The notes: generated by a model from the sequence alone, not told the origin. Shown: positions 38,287 to 51,480, numbered from the stretch's first letter. The stretch is 64,000 nucleotides of DNA from Gymnogyps californianus (GCF_018139145.2 NC_059471.1:216709494-216773493), one strand, 5' to 3'. Translations and numbers: made by a program.

Positions 38287-38330
38287 ACTTGGGTGATTTA
38301 GTCAACTTTTACTTGGGTGATTTAGTCAAC
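38287..38330. repeat. Exact 20-bp direct repeat
   Basis: ACTTGGGTGATTTAGTCAAC occurs at 38287-38306 and again, without mismatch, at 38311-38330, separated by TTTT. The perfect identity suggests a recent local duplication or slippage event. Confidence 0.95.
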
Positions 38331-39441
38331 GCTGAGGACTACATCTAGCACAAGGTGGTATGGGCGCCTTGCGCAAGCTTCAGGCAGCTGTCTTCTCATC
38401 ATTGCATTCCTTAAAGTCACATTCTTCTGCTGGCTTTGAAAATGGGAATATTCTTTCTGGAGACCGTGTCTGAAATCTAGATGAAATGCTGGGAGCCTCT
38501 TAGCGCAGGGTTGGTGACCCCACTCCCGGGTGGTAGCGACAAGGCCACGTAGAACTGGTCTCGGACCACGTGTCTGACGCCATTTAATCACTTCTGCCTC
38601 TGCTTCCTTCTCTGTAAATTGGAGATAACTCTTATTCCACACATCAGTTCGGTAGTTTGTCATCTGTAGATGAATAGCACTGTCAGACAACTGACTGTGG
38701 CTGTCCTGTGGTGTGGGGTTTTATGGACGGTTAAGTGCTTCTGCACTCAGGCACAGGGCATGAAAAGGAGAGTAGGAAGCTGCGTTTCTGTCAGGGTGGA
38801 CTCCAGTGAATCACGGCTTGTCTAAGTGTTGTGGATGTTTATTTGAGTATATAGACACCAGTAAATAGTTTTGTTCCTGGAGAAAATCCAGATAGTGACG
38901 TATCACCTGGAATTTAATTTTTGAAATGGACCTTTAGATGCAATTGCGGCTCATGATAGTGGCAACTTGGGATTTCAGGAGCCCAATAGGACCAGTTAAG
39001 GCCATTGCCTTAGTTCTGTCTGTACCTTCAGATCAGTTGGTTTCTGGGGGTTTTTTTGCTGTGGAATAGTAAAACAAATGTTACAAAATAGCAGAAGCTA
39101 GCAGCATCTCTTTTTTTCCAGTCTTTATTGTGACTTAAGAACCAATCCTTGCAATAATACTTAAAACTAATGGAGTGGTGGTACCGGGGATGCTAAACAA
39201 TGTGATGATGCCTCTGAACACGAAAGCACTTCTTTTATTTACGTTTTATTTTGGCTGCCCCGGCTGATTTATCATAGGATAGAAAGACTACAGAGAAGGC
39301 AGTGTACTAGCAGTGCTGTGTATACTGTAAATGTAATGATGATCAGGTTCTGACTGAAGCTCATAGTGGATTTAATAATTTTAGTGACTTTCTTCAGTAA
39401 ACTCATTATCTCTGCAGTAACAGTAAGAGAGTGAGTGTTTC

Positions 39442-39472
<31 letters not shown>

Positions 39473-41707
39473 TGTTTACACTCCGTAAGGTCAAATAGCA
39501 TTGCTAACTAAGTGCAGATCCCTCAAAAATTGTCTATTCCTTGGTTTTGGGATACCCAAGCTGATAATTTTTAGTCGTAAGCCAGGTAGCTAGTTCAGTG
39601 GATGTGAGATGTAATTGTTCCGCATACAAAGAAAAATTGGAGACCTTCTAGAAATAACACTCAATACAACAAGAAGAGAGGAATATTGGGAAGTGTCGGA
39701 TTTGGTTCTCTTCTAATAGGTCTCCAGAGCTCTCAGGAGAAAGTCACCATTCTGCTGCTTTTGGAGGAGGATGAGTAACAGCCATGGAGAGCCGTGGTCT
39801 GGTGGATGGCCAGACGGTGGAGAGATCACAGCACAGAAAATCAAAACTGCTCCATGGAGTAGGAAAATTTAAATGTTCTGAAGTTTTATAGTACTACAGG
39901 GAGGAAATAAAACCATCCTCTTTTGCTACAGCTTTACAAAAGGGGGAGACAAGTCTTCAGTCTAGAATCGTTGTTCATTTTGTTTTACAGGGCTATGCAG
40001 TTTATCACTGCAATCCATTCCTTATTGTGAAAGTCATCCCTCTTGATACATACCGTATAATTGATTTTGATGAAAATGGGTCTTGCAATTCATTCTGAAA
40101 ATCAGACTGGGCCTGCACCACATGTAAATCATTAATCTGAACTGAAAGCAAATTGTTGTTAAAAAATAAAAGTTAATTAATTGCAAGGAATCTCTAGATT
40201 GCTGGTTGCTATCTTTTCTTAACATTGGTATTTCACTCTCTCTCCTTTGCCTGGCTCCTAAATCATTGTTTCGTCTCCTTCCAGGCAGCATTAGTCCTAG
40301 TTCTTCATGACACTTTGAGTATTTGAGAGTATTTTCTGCTTCCCATTCATCCAGGTCAATCTTTCTTCTATGTAAGAGGTGCCAAACTTGTCGCCTATAT
40401 GATCTGCTGATAAAAAAGTTCATCCAGCCTCCGCTCAGCTGCCTTTTTCCCCACAGTCCCCACTGCTGGCGTGTGTCCGGTCACACAAGAGGTGATTCCC
40501 TTCCAGCCATGTGAAATGCCTGTTTTCTGTTGTTGATGGGAGGAGATCTGCCATGTGCATCCCTCAAAAGCCTCCTAAAGAAAATGTTTGGCACTTCTTC
40601 CATATTAAAAAAAAACAAATAGAAGTTGTCAAGGACGGAGAACTATTGTTCGAGTAAGCAGAGTGGGTACTTATTATCAGTTTTAGATACGCCCAGGCCA
40701 ATAGTTAAGTGTTTTTTTCTGGTTAGTTTGATGAAAGGCAGTAATGGGTTTAATTGCTGGTTGTCATTTGTAATGTAGTATATGCGGTATTAGAATTATT
40801 CTGATAATGTGTTGTAATTACCTACCATCAAGCGTTTTACAATGTTAAAAATACGATCTTTGAAGTAATGTAGCTAAGTTCTTTGAATTGAAGGCAATAG
40901 CTATTGAGAGTACAATACCATTTAAAAATGTCAATCAAGTCAGTTAGGTAAACAAAACGAAGGTGGTGGGGTTTTTTCCATAAATTCTTCCTGTGCCCTT
41001 AAACCTTCCCGAAAGCTTGACAGAATAAGCAACATACCTGGAGGGCTGATAAATAAAAGCTATTTCAGAGTTCCCTGCACACACGCCCGGTTTGAAAAGT
41101 CCTGTGCGTCTTCCATAAAGCGCTATCCAGAAAGCCTCTTTGTGTTCAAACCCAAAGGGATTACTATTCATTTTGGCTTTGCTATAGTAGGAGAGAAAAA
41201 CTCTCTCAGGTAGCGTTGCCCCTAATTCTGCGTGAGAAATGATGGTGCTAAATGGTAGATGGGGCAAAGTTTTTTAAAAAGGCAGAGGTTTCAATTTGCA
41301 TTGACCTTATCTACACACAGAAATGAATCAACAGATGCAAATGAAGCAGGGGAGGCTGAACTACCAAATTTGTATGCTTAGTTGCTTCAGTCGTGTGCCT
41401 AGTCTGGCAAAGAAAGGGAGAGGGAGAGAAAAAAAAACCCTGAAGTCTAATGAATAGAAGTGTGGCTCCTAATGACCTTTACCTACTGTTATAATTTTGA
41501 TGTAGAACAACCAAATTCCTGAAGATGTTTAATCAGCAATGTTGAATTTTGATGAAACCACGTGCCACACTCCCATTACTGCTGCAGAAATTAATTATCA
41601 TTCATAGCAATATTCTTGATTCATAAAGATTAACACCAGTGAACTGTCACCTTTTCACATTCTTTCCATCCTAGGTGTCGCAAAGCCTAGTGTAAGATAG
41701 AAGCAAT
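38331..41707. other. No confident gene
   Basis: Two minus-strand open frames (38322-38690 and 40034-40423, 122 and 129 codons) have partly coding-like stretches, such as DEWEAENTLKYSKCHEELGL near 40300. Neither has a convincing acceptor and donor pair. The rest is AT-rich and has no recognisable repeat except the poly-A at 39448. Confidence 0.35.
39448..39472. repeat. Poly-A tract (25 bases)
   Basis: This is the longest mononucleotide run in the window, 25 uninterrupted A. No retroposon body is recognisable upstream. Confidence 0.95.
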
Positions 41708-42336
41708 GTGCGCTCGCAGCCCAGAAAGCCATCCGTATCCTGGGCTGCATCAAAAGAAGCGTGGCCAGCAGGTCGAGGGAGGGGATTCTCGCTCTCTACT
41801 CCGCTCTGGTGAGACCCCACCTGCAGTACTGCCTTCAGCTCTGGGGCACCCAGCCTAAGAAAGACATGGACCTGTTGGAGTAGGTCCAGAGGAGGCCACA
41901 GAGATGATCAGGGGGCTGGAGCACCTCTCCTATGAGGAAAGACTGAGAGAGTTGGGGTTGTTCAGCCTGGAGAAGAGAAGGCTCCAGGGAGACCTGATTG
42001 CGGCCTTTCAATACTTAAAGGGGGCTTCATAAGAAAGATGGGGACAGACTTTTTAGTAGGGCCTGTAGCAATAGGACAAGTGGTAATGGTTTTAAACTAA
42101 AATAAGGTAGATTCAGACTAGATATAAGGAAGAAATTTTTTACGATGAGGGTGGTGAAACACTGGCACAGGTTGCCCAGAGAGGTGGTAGATGCCCCATC
42201 CCTGGAAACATTCAAGGTGAGGCTGGATGGGGCTTTGAGCAAGCTGGTCTAGTGGAAGATGTCCCTGCCCATGGCAGGGGGTTGGACTTGATGACCTTTA
42301 AAGGTCCCTTCCAACCCAAACCATTCTATGATTCTG
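41708..42336 (+). mobile_element. CR1 LINE, 5'-truncated, frameshifted
   Basis: From GCAGCCCAGAAAGCCATCCG onward the sequence follows the CR1 ORF2 C-terminal region. In successive frames I read [95 protein letters not shown] and [20 protein letters not shown]. Frame changes near 41900 and 42025 and internal stops inactivate it. The 3' end is the textbook avian form: TTGATGACCTTTAAAGGTCC, then CTTCCAACCCAAACCATTCT and ATGATTCTG. It is about 630 bp, in the opposite orientation to the 34 kb copy. Confidence 0.95.
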
Positions 42337-43460
42337 TAAGTATCCCACATTGATAAGTCAAACTCCACACCCATTCAGATATGAAATTTATTTGGGTAAC
42401 AAAGCATCAAATGAAAGGTGAATTAAAACATCATGCATATATTCTATATTTTTAGCCTAGATTTTTTTTATTAAGAGGTTTAAATAGATTGCATCTTTTT
42501 TTTTTTCTGCAGGGAAGTGCACGAACATGTGTAGTCTCATGATGGGACTTATATCATTCATTGCAAACCTTCTAAAATCATGACCCAGAATTTCCCCTAG
42601 CCCATGGCATTTAAGAAATTATTGTTCCTCTAGTTTAACATATGTTGCCAAAAAAGAAAGATAAAAAGACCGATGGTGTGACAGTAGTGACATTTTTCTT
42701 CTTCCAAAAAGAAGATGAAATAAAATCTTTCTTCTAATTCTTTCAAATTCCTGAAGCTCAGGTAGATCTTGTCAGAGACATGTCTTGCGTTCAGGTGGCC
42801 TGCCGAATTTTAAAGGCAATTTAAAATACGTTGTTTTCCTCTCCTTTAAATCAAACTGGGATAACTGGGGCTGACAGTAGATTTTTACAGAGCTTAATAG
42901 GCGTAAATCTCTCTCTGGATGGAATTAGCATCAGGCATGAAGAGCCCGGCTCGGGGAGAAGATGATGTCAGTGTCGCTAACGGGCATTTTCTAAGACTTC
43001 CCTGCGTTTGGTGGCAAGTCCCAGCAGCTCAACACAGAAAAAAGTCAAATTGTCAAAAGTCATTAGTGGTTGTCGCTTCATAGACCTTCACACTGGAGTT
43101 CCCCCTTTAGAATTTCAGTGGAATGATTTTTTTTCTTCATCTTCAAGTAAGTAGGACAATCAGATGTTGTACAAAACTGCTAGGATTTAACCCATTCATA
43201 GCTTTTTGGTTATGGCTGCAAAGAAACGGCGAATTTAGGAGTTTGAGGTTCAGTTCCGTGCTCTGCCAGAACCTTTTCTACTTCTAGTAAGTCTGTTTAT
43301 ACCCAAATCCCCAAGGATACATTTTGAAGCTTGATTTCGTCAAGAGATGCAGGCCTTTTGGGTATGGCTAGATAAGCTTTGCTGAAACTTGTTGATTTAG
43401 GACGTACCAACTAGTATATCAGACCTTTTAATTCATTGTGTTTCTACATTGTTTCACCTC

Positions 43461-43480
43461 TTTTTTTTTTTTTTTTTTTT
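43461..43480. repeat. Poly-T tract (20 bases)
   Basis: Twenty T are followed directly by CAGGTAG, so the tract also resembles a splice acceptor. No open frame with a donor follows, and I take it as a simple repeat. Confidence 0.9.
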
Positions 43481-44149
43481 CAGGTAGTCTCCAAACACTG
43501 TTATTTTAGTGAAGTAACATTTTAAATGAATTGCCCAAGGAAGGACTGTAGTTGCCCTGTTTCCATTGTTCTTTGTGAAACTAAACAAGTCAGTGCTAAA
43601 TGGTGCTATTTGCCTCTGTTTATGAATGAGTGCCCTTTCCACGGATTTATTCCTTAGGTTCTAATTAGGAACTTCTTGATTGTTAATTGGAGCAGTTTGA
43701 CAGAGGAAAGAGGAGACTGATTAAGTAGGAGGTGAATAAGCTAATATCTCGTAGTACAGGGTTTGTCCTGAGGACTCTCAACCAGCACCATCCAGGTAGG
43801 AGTCCTTCATCGCTCGTCTCCTACAGCATGAGAATTTGGTCTAGCCTTAAAGGCTTCTTCTGCACAGCTATTTCAACACGTGCATTTTCCTTACCCCTCC
43901 GATTTAGCCATTCTAGCAAAATCCCTCCAGAGCCGTGTTCACTGGCAAAGATTTCCTTCTGTCCTGGCTCCTTCTGCTCAAGGTCCATGTTGAAGCGATG
44001 CTGCGATAACGCTCTAATTCCATCTCCACCAGGATATTTGCTGCTCCAGTGTAGTCACTGAAGCAGAAGTCTGAGAGGGGGATTTTTAAATATATTCCTT
44101 TTCTGTTCCTTTCTCTATGAGAGGTGGATTTTGGGAGCCTTATTTAGAT

Positions 44150-44168
44150 CCCCCCCCCCCCCCCCCCC
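44150..44168. repeat. Poly-C tract (19 bases)
   Basis: This is an uninterrupted run of 19 C, the second long C run of the window (the other is at 23173). It has G-quadruplex potential on the minus strand. Confidence 0.9.
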
Positions 44169-47100
44169 AGATTCTCAGATACAAAGTGGTGCTGCTACCC
44201 AAGGGTGTTGAAACTGTGGTTTATAGGAAGTTATTTTTATAGATTAATTTTTTGCACGTAGTCATGCAGAAATAGAAAGGTTTCAGTTCAGTGTATATGC
44301 TTTGAATTCCCAAATTTTAAAGGATCTAGTAGTAATGCTTTGGTGTTCTAATTAAATACCTAATTATGTTTAGCAGTTTTACAGTTTTTGCCAGTTTCTG
44401 ATGGCTTTTACTGTGCCGATCTTTGCTGTTTGTGTCATTTAAAGCATATGTTTGAATTCTTCCATCTCCTGTGTCTTGTCATTTCCTTGCTCTTTTTTAG
44501 AACTGATAAGTAACTTGCAAAATAATTGCACAATAAGAAATATAGTGTAATTTTTTGAAAGATACAGAACCAGTAGGTATCCCCTCAAGAAAAAGAAATA
44601 GAGAACCACAGTGCAGCTGCAGGTGCGCTGAGAGCAAGGACCCAGCTGGTTTGGGGAGTAGCAGAGTGGTTGGGGGCATGTAAGTCTTTTCCTTGCAGCA
44701 TTTGGTTTTATAATTGTGTGCGTAGTATCCCCCTTTAGAAGCAAAATGTATCGAGGGGAAAAGAGAAAAGCAAAACAAGAACATAGAAGTCACCTTAAAC
44801 TTGGCCTGGAGGTGCTTTTTACAGTAAATCTTTTGACATTTTTGATATCCATGTCATTACAAAGTTGGGGGGAAAATTCCCACCTTGTATGACAAACCAC
44901 CCCAGAGAGAGCAGTTGTGTCACAGGCCATTAATGTTCATCATTACGAAGCGTAATGTGGCTTTTTCCTTTGTTCAACTCCATCCAGATTTATCTAGGAG
45001 GTGTATAGAGGTGGCCAAGGGGTATAGCAAGAAGTGAAGTTTCAAGCTCAAGGGTTGTCTCTCTCGCGTAGCATCTCGAAAACACTATTGACCCAGAAGG
45101 CACTTGTACCGAATTGTTGGCAAGGGGTGCGTGACTTCGGTGTCACTTTGGTTTTAAGAGGGAATGCTGGTTTATGGAGATAGATGAAGCCTGCGTGCTT
45201 CAGGGAGCCTTCTGGGGCAGGAGTTAGGGTTGGCTCATGCTGGAGTGCACCCAGCGCACATGGGGATGGATATGTTGAGATGGTGTCCTCGGGCCTTTGC
45301 ATTATCGCAGCTTCCCTGTGGTGCCAGCAGAGATGGTCAGCGTTCCTCAGCTGGAAAATGCCTGCCTTTCACAATTTACTGTACTTCAACTTCCGTGATT
45401 AGGGTTTTTTTTCCCTTTGTTTAGCTATTTGCTGTGTAACAAATAGCACAGCAACATCTAGGCCAAAAAGGTACCCCCTCTTTTCACACGCTACTGTGCC
45501 TTTTTTTGTGTATTTCTATAGAAAAATTTCTCAGTTGCACTAAGGACGCTATTAAGTCTTTGAAACACAACATAAGAACGATCAGTTTCTTTTTATTATA
45601 ATACAAGTCACTGTGGTAACTAAGTGCTGATACAGTCTGTCTGGTCTATTTTTAGGAAGTCCAGAGCAGGATGAATTAAAAAAAACATACGTTCATGGGT
45701 TACTGGGAGGTGCTGAGCTTTGTTAGTGTGAGATTCAAACCAACTTTTTCATAGAGTCCTCAAACAGCAATACCACAGATGTATGCACTGCAAAAGGTCC
45801 TTTGGGCTGCACCATCAGTCCTCAAGGAGTACTTGAATTAGAAGACGGAGACAATTTCAGTGAGAGCATCACCCAACAGATGCAGAGCGTGAGGTTCTCC
45901 TCCGTTCCGTTGCTGCTGCAGAACTGTAGCAGAAATCCAGCTCAGCAAGAGCGACCACAAAAAGTTAGGTCTGAAGGCGGGAATGGGAGCAAGATGCCCT
46001 GGAGCAGGTCTGCAGTTAGATCTGCCCAATTTCACAACTGCGTGGAAAGATCAGATCTGAGCGTTGGTTCTCTTCTCTCTATTCCCCTTGAGACGTTACT
46101 GATGTTCTTAACATTACAGATTACAAAGTAAGACGCACAGCTTAAATTCCCGTCTTATTTGTAGCCTACAAGACCTGATCGTTGATGCTTTGGGAGTTTG
46201 TTTACCAATCCCCATCAATTTTCAGTGCCATGGAGCCTTGCCTGTTAATTCCACGGCACATCAGCAGGAAAAACCTCATTGGCATGTGTTGGTTCTGAAG
46301 AGGATGGACAAAGCATCAGTTTAGGTTTTGAGCAAGGGCAGTTTAGTTTAAATATCCACAAAACAAGCTTTGTTCACCCTAAGGAAGCAGGTGACTAAAA
46401 CTTTGCAACGCTGCTTTAATTGAGGGGTTTTTTTTAGCCAACTTCTTTCTTATTGAACTTGCCGTCACACCCTGTTCTCTCTCCTCCTGTCTCATAGATG
46501 AGGGTCCAGAATCTGAAGTGAACCACAAGTAGTCAGGAGCACATGTCTGTGTGGGTAGGAGCCTTAGCAAGGGCTCATCAGGCTGTTTGCTGGACAGTCG
46601 CATCCTCATCTCCTGCACAAGGACAAAGCTCAGGTGATAATGAAATCTGCACGTTTTCCTTTAGGATATTTATAACTATGGTGAAAATTTGCTCTTGCTT
46701 TGCATGTCAAATAGGTGGGAATATCTATTCCCACAGTTAAATTCCATCCAGGGATAAGTACAGTACGAATATACTTTTTCACCTTCTGAATTACATATGA
46801 AAGAGAGAGCATGATCTGATTCTCTGCTTACTGAAATAAATGTCAGAAAGGACATGACCTAATTATCTTGCTTCCCATTTTCCATCTACATGAAGTCTTT
46901 CGGCTTTGTGGGTGTTTTTTAAAACCACTGATTTTTGTCATTGATCCTAGAATTTCCATAATTTCAGTGTTCACCAAAGAAGGCGATGAAGTATGTATGT
47001 GTATTATAATTATGTGATGACATGCAAATAATGTCTCCTAGGTGAAGAATCCAAGATTCTGATACTGATAAACCTTAAAAAAAACCCTTTGGTTAAGCTC

Positions 47101-50100
47101 AGACTATGTCAGTCTCAAGGTAACGACTTTCCTTGCTTTAAGTCCCAAGTGAAACATAAATAGCTATATACCATTTACCTCAAACTTCTTAATCCTCTTT
47201 TTCATTCTGCCACTTCCTTTGTTGCCTCAACGCCAAGTTGATACTTGTAGTTCAAGGGCAAAAATTAAAGCATTTTGATAACCCAGTCTGCAAAGGGCTG
47301 GACATTATAAACTGAAATGTTAATTGTATGCAAAGGAGCTTTGAAAATGTGTAGGAATTTGGAGGAGGCTTGAAATTTAATGGATCTAATAACATTTGTG
47401 TTGTCTTGAGATTGTGTGCATTGTATTTACATGTGTTCCTTCAAGTCATGAGTTTATGTTGTTTATATAGGTCTGACACTCTTCTTGGGCTATGAATTGC
47501 TATTTATGAGCTCCTCAAAGGATTAGTGCAGTAGACATGATGAAAGGAAATGGGCGCTTGTCATTAGTTTTATTACATCATAGAATTTTCAATACCCTTG
47601 AAAATAGAAGCATTTTTTTGTTCTTGTTTGGTTTTGCCATAGCATAGTGTTGTATATCTAGTTTTATTGGAACCTGCAGTCTTTCAAGACTGCATTGAAG
47701 ACTCTTACATTCAATGCCAATTAGTTTTTTCATAAGGCATTTAAATATGTTGAAATGTGTGTGTCTGTGGAGCAGAGGGGACAGAAGCACATAGAGGAAA
47801 AGGTAAAAATCTCCATTAAGCTTTTTATCTCTGCTTGAAAGGCAGAAGAACGGACAACGCTCATGTTGAGTTCACAGCTATCCCTTAGACTTCTCTAGTC
47901 AAAGTATTAAAGTATCCAAAAATACTAAATGACCCTATTTACTAGAATTATTGGGATAATTTATTATTAGAATAATTATTCTCATTATTTTTATGCTTAA
48001 ATAAATATGTTTTAAGTCGCATCTTGGCTGCTTTTCACAACAATTAATTAAAACAAGGCTGCTTCTGGGAAGAGGGTGCTGTCGAGCCCTGTAGGGCTGA
48101 GACACCAGCGACTCTGATGTTAATCTAAGTCTAGATGAATTGCATCCTCGTATTACTCTTTCCCCTTTGTTTGAATCTTCCACTGGAAAGCTTCTAAGAG
48201 AAGATGGAGGGGGGGGCAAAGGGTTTTAGGTTTGAGATCAAATTGTGTGTAGCTATTAAAGGCTGGTAGGACATTTGCTTTGAAAAGATTAACCTATTGT
48301 CAAAATCAGCTAAAGTGGCAGCACCGACTCTGTTTCTCCCCCTCCCTAATGAATTTGAGTGTCTCAAGCCTTTGAGGTGTCAGTGAGATCTGCACCACAT
48401 ATATTTTTTGCCGTACAAACTCTGATCCTCAGGTTTAACCAATTGGACACCCTCCGTTGACAGTACGTGTCATCTTCACCCTGCGACAATCACTGAGTGA
48501 TCAACAAAAATAACTCCCTTGTTGAAGACGAATCAAAGCCATTGAAGGGTGAACGTTGCAATCACAGCCTTTCAGCCTGTGATGTGTGCGCGCGGCGACA
48601 AATCTCGAAATCCCTGCTACTTGTCCCTTTTTTATAGCCGAGCTTCAAAGAGTAAGGGCAGTCTGATCCTTGACTTTAAACACGCTTTACTAAGAAGTCC
48701 TTTCCTTCACTGCCTTCTCTGCCATTGTGCCTCATGCATAAATCACTGAAATTTCACAACACTTTTGGCTTACTTTTCTTTTTTGAGAACTGTTTGGCTT
48801 TTCTGACCATTTTGATACAGATCGGCATCACGATTGTACTGAGGATTCGTTTCTCTAAACTCGCAATTACTTTGCTGCCACATCAGAGTGACCAGAGAGA
48901 AAGGGAGGGGGAAGCAAACCGTATTTCAGTAACTAATTCACTTCTAGAAGAGTTGCAGTTCCTCCTCTCTTTAATGTCAGTGCTGTCCCATGGTGACCTG
49001 ATGCTGAGATGTATTTGGTTCCCCCCGACACATGTTACAGAAAATACTGACCTGACCTTTAAAAAAAATTTATTAACATTTGTAAATTTTATTTTACTGT
49101 GTCATGTTGAGAGAAATTGTTCCAGCCGGACAGGAGGAATGCTTCTATAACGGCATTGCTTCACTCATTTGTGTAACAACATATTAACAACACTTCCCTT
49201 TTCAGTCCTAAGCTGGCTATCTTCCTCTCATCTACCCTTTCACATTTATTTTGTCTATACTTGCTGGTCTTTGCAGATTAGCTTTAATAAACTGCTTTTT
49301 ATGATATTATCTGCTTTTTGTGGGCGTCACCTACCACAGACTAAAGGTAAACCTTCTATAGACTGTGGTTGATTTTTGGTGTATTTGGGAAGAAGGAGAA
49401 GTTTTCTTGATCATTTCAATCCCTGGGTTTTCCTGGAGTGGCTGCCTTCCGATGGAGGTACCTGGCAGGGCTTAGCATGATCCTGCCCATCTGCGAGCAA
49501 GACAAGTCATCGCAGGAACGTCCTGGCTGTGTTTTGGCTCTAAGCTGAAGTCCTCTTCCACAAGAGAAATACACAATAAGAGCCTCCTCTGTACAGGTTT
49601 GGCTCAGTAGTGGCAAACTCTAAATTTCACTTCTTGCTGCCTCTCCTGAATTTAATTAGGAAGCGAAACTAAGTCTGAAGGGGGGGATGTGGTTGCTATC
49701 TATAAATCTATCACATGAATAAATGCAAAGAAGGGCAAATAGCAATTTGACCACTGTTGGCTGAGAAATAAATGGATAGAACCTTTCCTTTCCATCACTT
49801 GCTAAGACACAATTTGTTGTCTCTGCTTTTTTCCTCGCTGCTTATTCAGATATCTGCTGGTAACGCTCTGGGCACTTGTGTATTAAGTTGTTTCGTTTCA
49901 AAATCATTTTAATAATACAAATTAATAAAAATGGCATAGGAGACAAAGCAACATCATGCTGCTAGCTCTAAAGGACAGCTCTTCTTAAATACAGCTATGG
50001 GATGACTGTTTGTGTGGAGTAACCTGTTCTGTTCGTTGGCTTGGGCACTTAACTTTTAGAGGTCAAAAATAAAATTAGAATGAAAAATGAAATGGCATTT

Positions 50101-50140
50101 GTATGGTCTAAATATGGTATATTCCCCAGAGTGGATGGGA

Positions 50141-50197
50141 AGAGAAATAGTATCTAAGAGAACTTAAGAACTAAAAGAGAAATAGTATCTAAGAGAA
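50141..50197. repeat. 22-bp direct duplication
   Basis: AGAGAAATAGTATCTAAGAGAA occurs at 50141-50162 and exactly again at 50176-50197 after a 13-base spacer. A second short pair, ATCCTAGTGC, follows at about 50203 and 50223. The pattern suggests stepwise local duplication. Confidence 0.9.
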
Positions 50198-50989
50198 ATA
50201 GGTATCCTAGTGCTAATCCTACCATCCTAGTGCCTAATTCCTGGAAGACCAACATTTGTTGAAGTAATATTTGCTTTAAAAGAGAATAACTTGTGTAATG
50301 TCTTCATGCACAGTACATAGAGCTTTAAATAGTCCGTTCCAGGTATAAATTTTACCCTGGTGACTTGTATAATTTAAGAGCAGTTAAAGGAGACCTCAGT
50401 TTTGCTTTGCAGTAAGTCTGATGCAACAGAAGGACCAAGATGTTACTCTCTCTGCCTTATTGCTTTGGATCTGTTTGAGGAAACTGAGTTTATTTTTAAT
50501 TCATAAGAATAAATTTTAAATAAGGCGCACGCTTGGTGTCAATCAGTTGCTTTAATCAAAAAAATGGGATCCTACTCCTCCCAGGTCTTAATCACAGGTC
50601 TCCCACTGATGCGCTGTGTACCTTCAGCACAGACCAGCTTTGCTGCCTCTACTTTGCCTCTCTGCCCTCTGAAGATTGTGTCGCGTCCTACCTACTTCTG
50701 CCATCACTAATTGCATAATGATTGCAAAATGTTTTGAGATGGAAACGGTTGTATCACTGCCTGGTTTTCACCATGCTTATATTTCCTCCCAGTGTGTAGG
50801 ATTTTCTGAGCCCATCTCTCAAGCAGCCAAGCAATCGTTGCTTAATGTGCAGGCTCTAATAATGACTGAAATTAATTTCTTCGAAATGACACCAAAATAA
50901 TTAATACAGCCCTCTTGGGCTGCATGTGATGGAAATGATCTGAGGAAGCGGAGATATTAAAGTGTCACTGTCCTTCTGCACACATGTGA

Positions 50990-51480
50990 AATGTCATCAT
51001 CGGTTCATAGCAGTCTTGCTTTATTTCGGCCACATTAAAATGAATGTTTTGCACATCTTCATAGAGTGCCTGTTAACAGCATTTCCTTGATTTAAGAAAT
51101 GGCTCCAGTATGCGAATGCAACCCATTTCGATGAATAAATTTAGCACTTTAATGCTATTTATTTACTCCACACTGTAAAATGTAATAAGATAAATAATGG
51201 GTCCCACAGGGGCCTGGGGTAAGTTGGTGATCATCCTCTCAGCAGGCAGATGAACACAGCTCGAGTAAAGAAATAATGATCAGAATTCGCAGTGCTCCCT
51301 AGGATGCCATTTATATACCTGAATCTAATAAAGAAAGAATTACAATGCTTAACAACGTGCTTAGCGCTGGGATCTGAATGTAATGAGACCGGCAGTGAGG
51401 AATGTGCAGCCATATTAGCTAAATCTGAAGCGTCACATCGGAGGTGTGGACGGCAAGAGCTGCGAGCGATCTGATGCCCC
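50990..51480. other. Possible conserved noncoding element
   Basis: This block mixes AT-rich homeodomain-type cores (TTTAATGCTATTTATTTACT, TGTAATAAGATAAATAATGG) with a CpG-retaining half (51360-51475 holds several CpGs, unusual in noncoding vertebrate DNA). It has no repeat signature. Frames on both strands across 51290-51474 look coding-like: ELQCLTTCLALGSECNETGS on plus, and LANMAAHSSLPVSLHSDPSA on minus. That double-strand openness fits constrained noncoding sequence at least as well as an exon. I see no good splice pair. Conservation cannot be judged from one genome. Confidence 0.22.

Larger units (their letters stand above)
42337..50140. other. No confident gene
   Basis: A strong-looking acceptor (T run then CTGCAG) at 42490-42512 is followed by frames that soon stop, with no donor. 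A second T-run acceptor-like site ends at 43483. Open frames such as 45802-46131 and 48725-49150 start at TTG or GTG. Tracts at 43461 and 44150 are listed separately. A 14-bp palindrome (AGAATAATTATTCT) lies at 47969-47982. Confidence 0.4.

Noticed and set aside
40034..40423. Minus-strand frame with a coding-like Glu/Lys-rich part
   Set aside because: The possible acceptor (CACCTCTTACATAG) is mediocre and only a GTGAAA donor is available. Not enough to call an exon.
42027..42242. Minus-strand ORF of 71 codons
   Set aside because: It is the antisense of the CR1 element at 41708-42336.
42490..42600. Excellent acceptor (T run, CTGCAG) suggesting an exon
   Set aside because: All three frames stop within about 25 codons and no good donor follows. 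T tracts followed by CAG are expected by chance here.
45802..46131. Coding-like frame (GCTISPQGVLELEDGDNFSE at the start)
   Set aside because: No pyrimidine tract or acceptor upstream, the only donor-like site is poor (GTTCTC), and the first codon is TTG.
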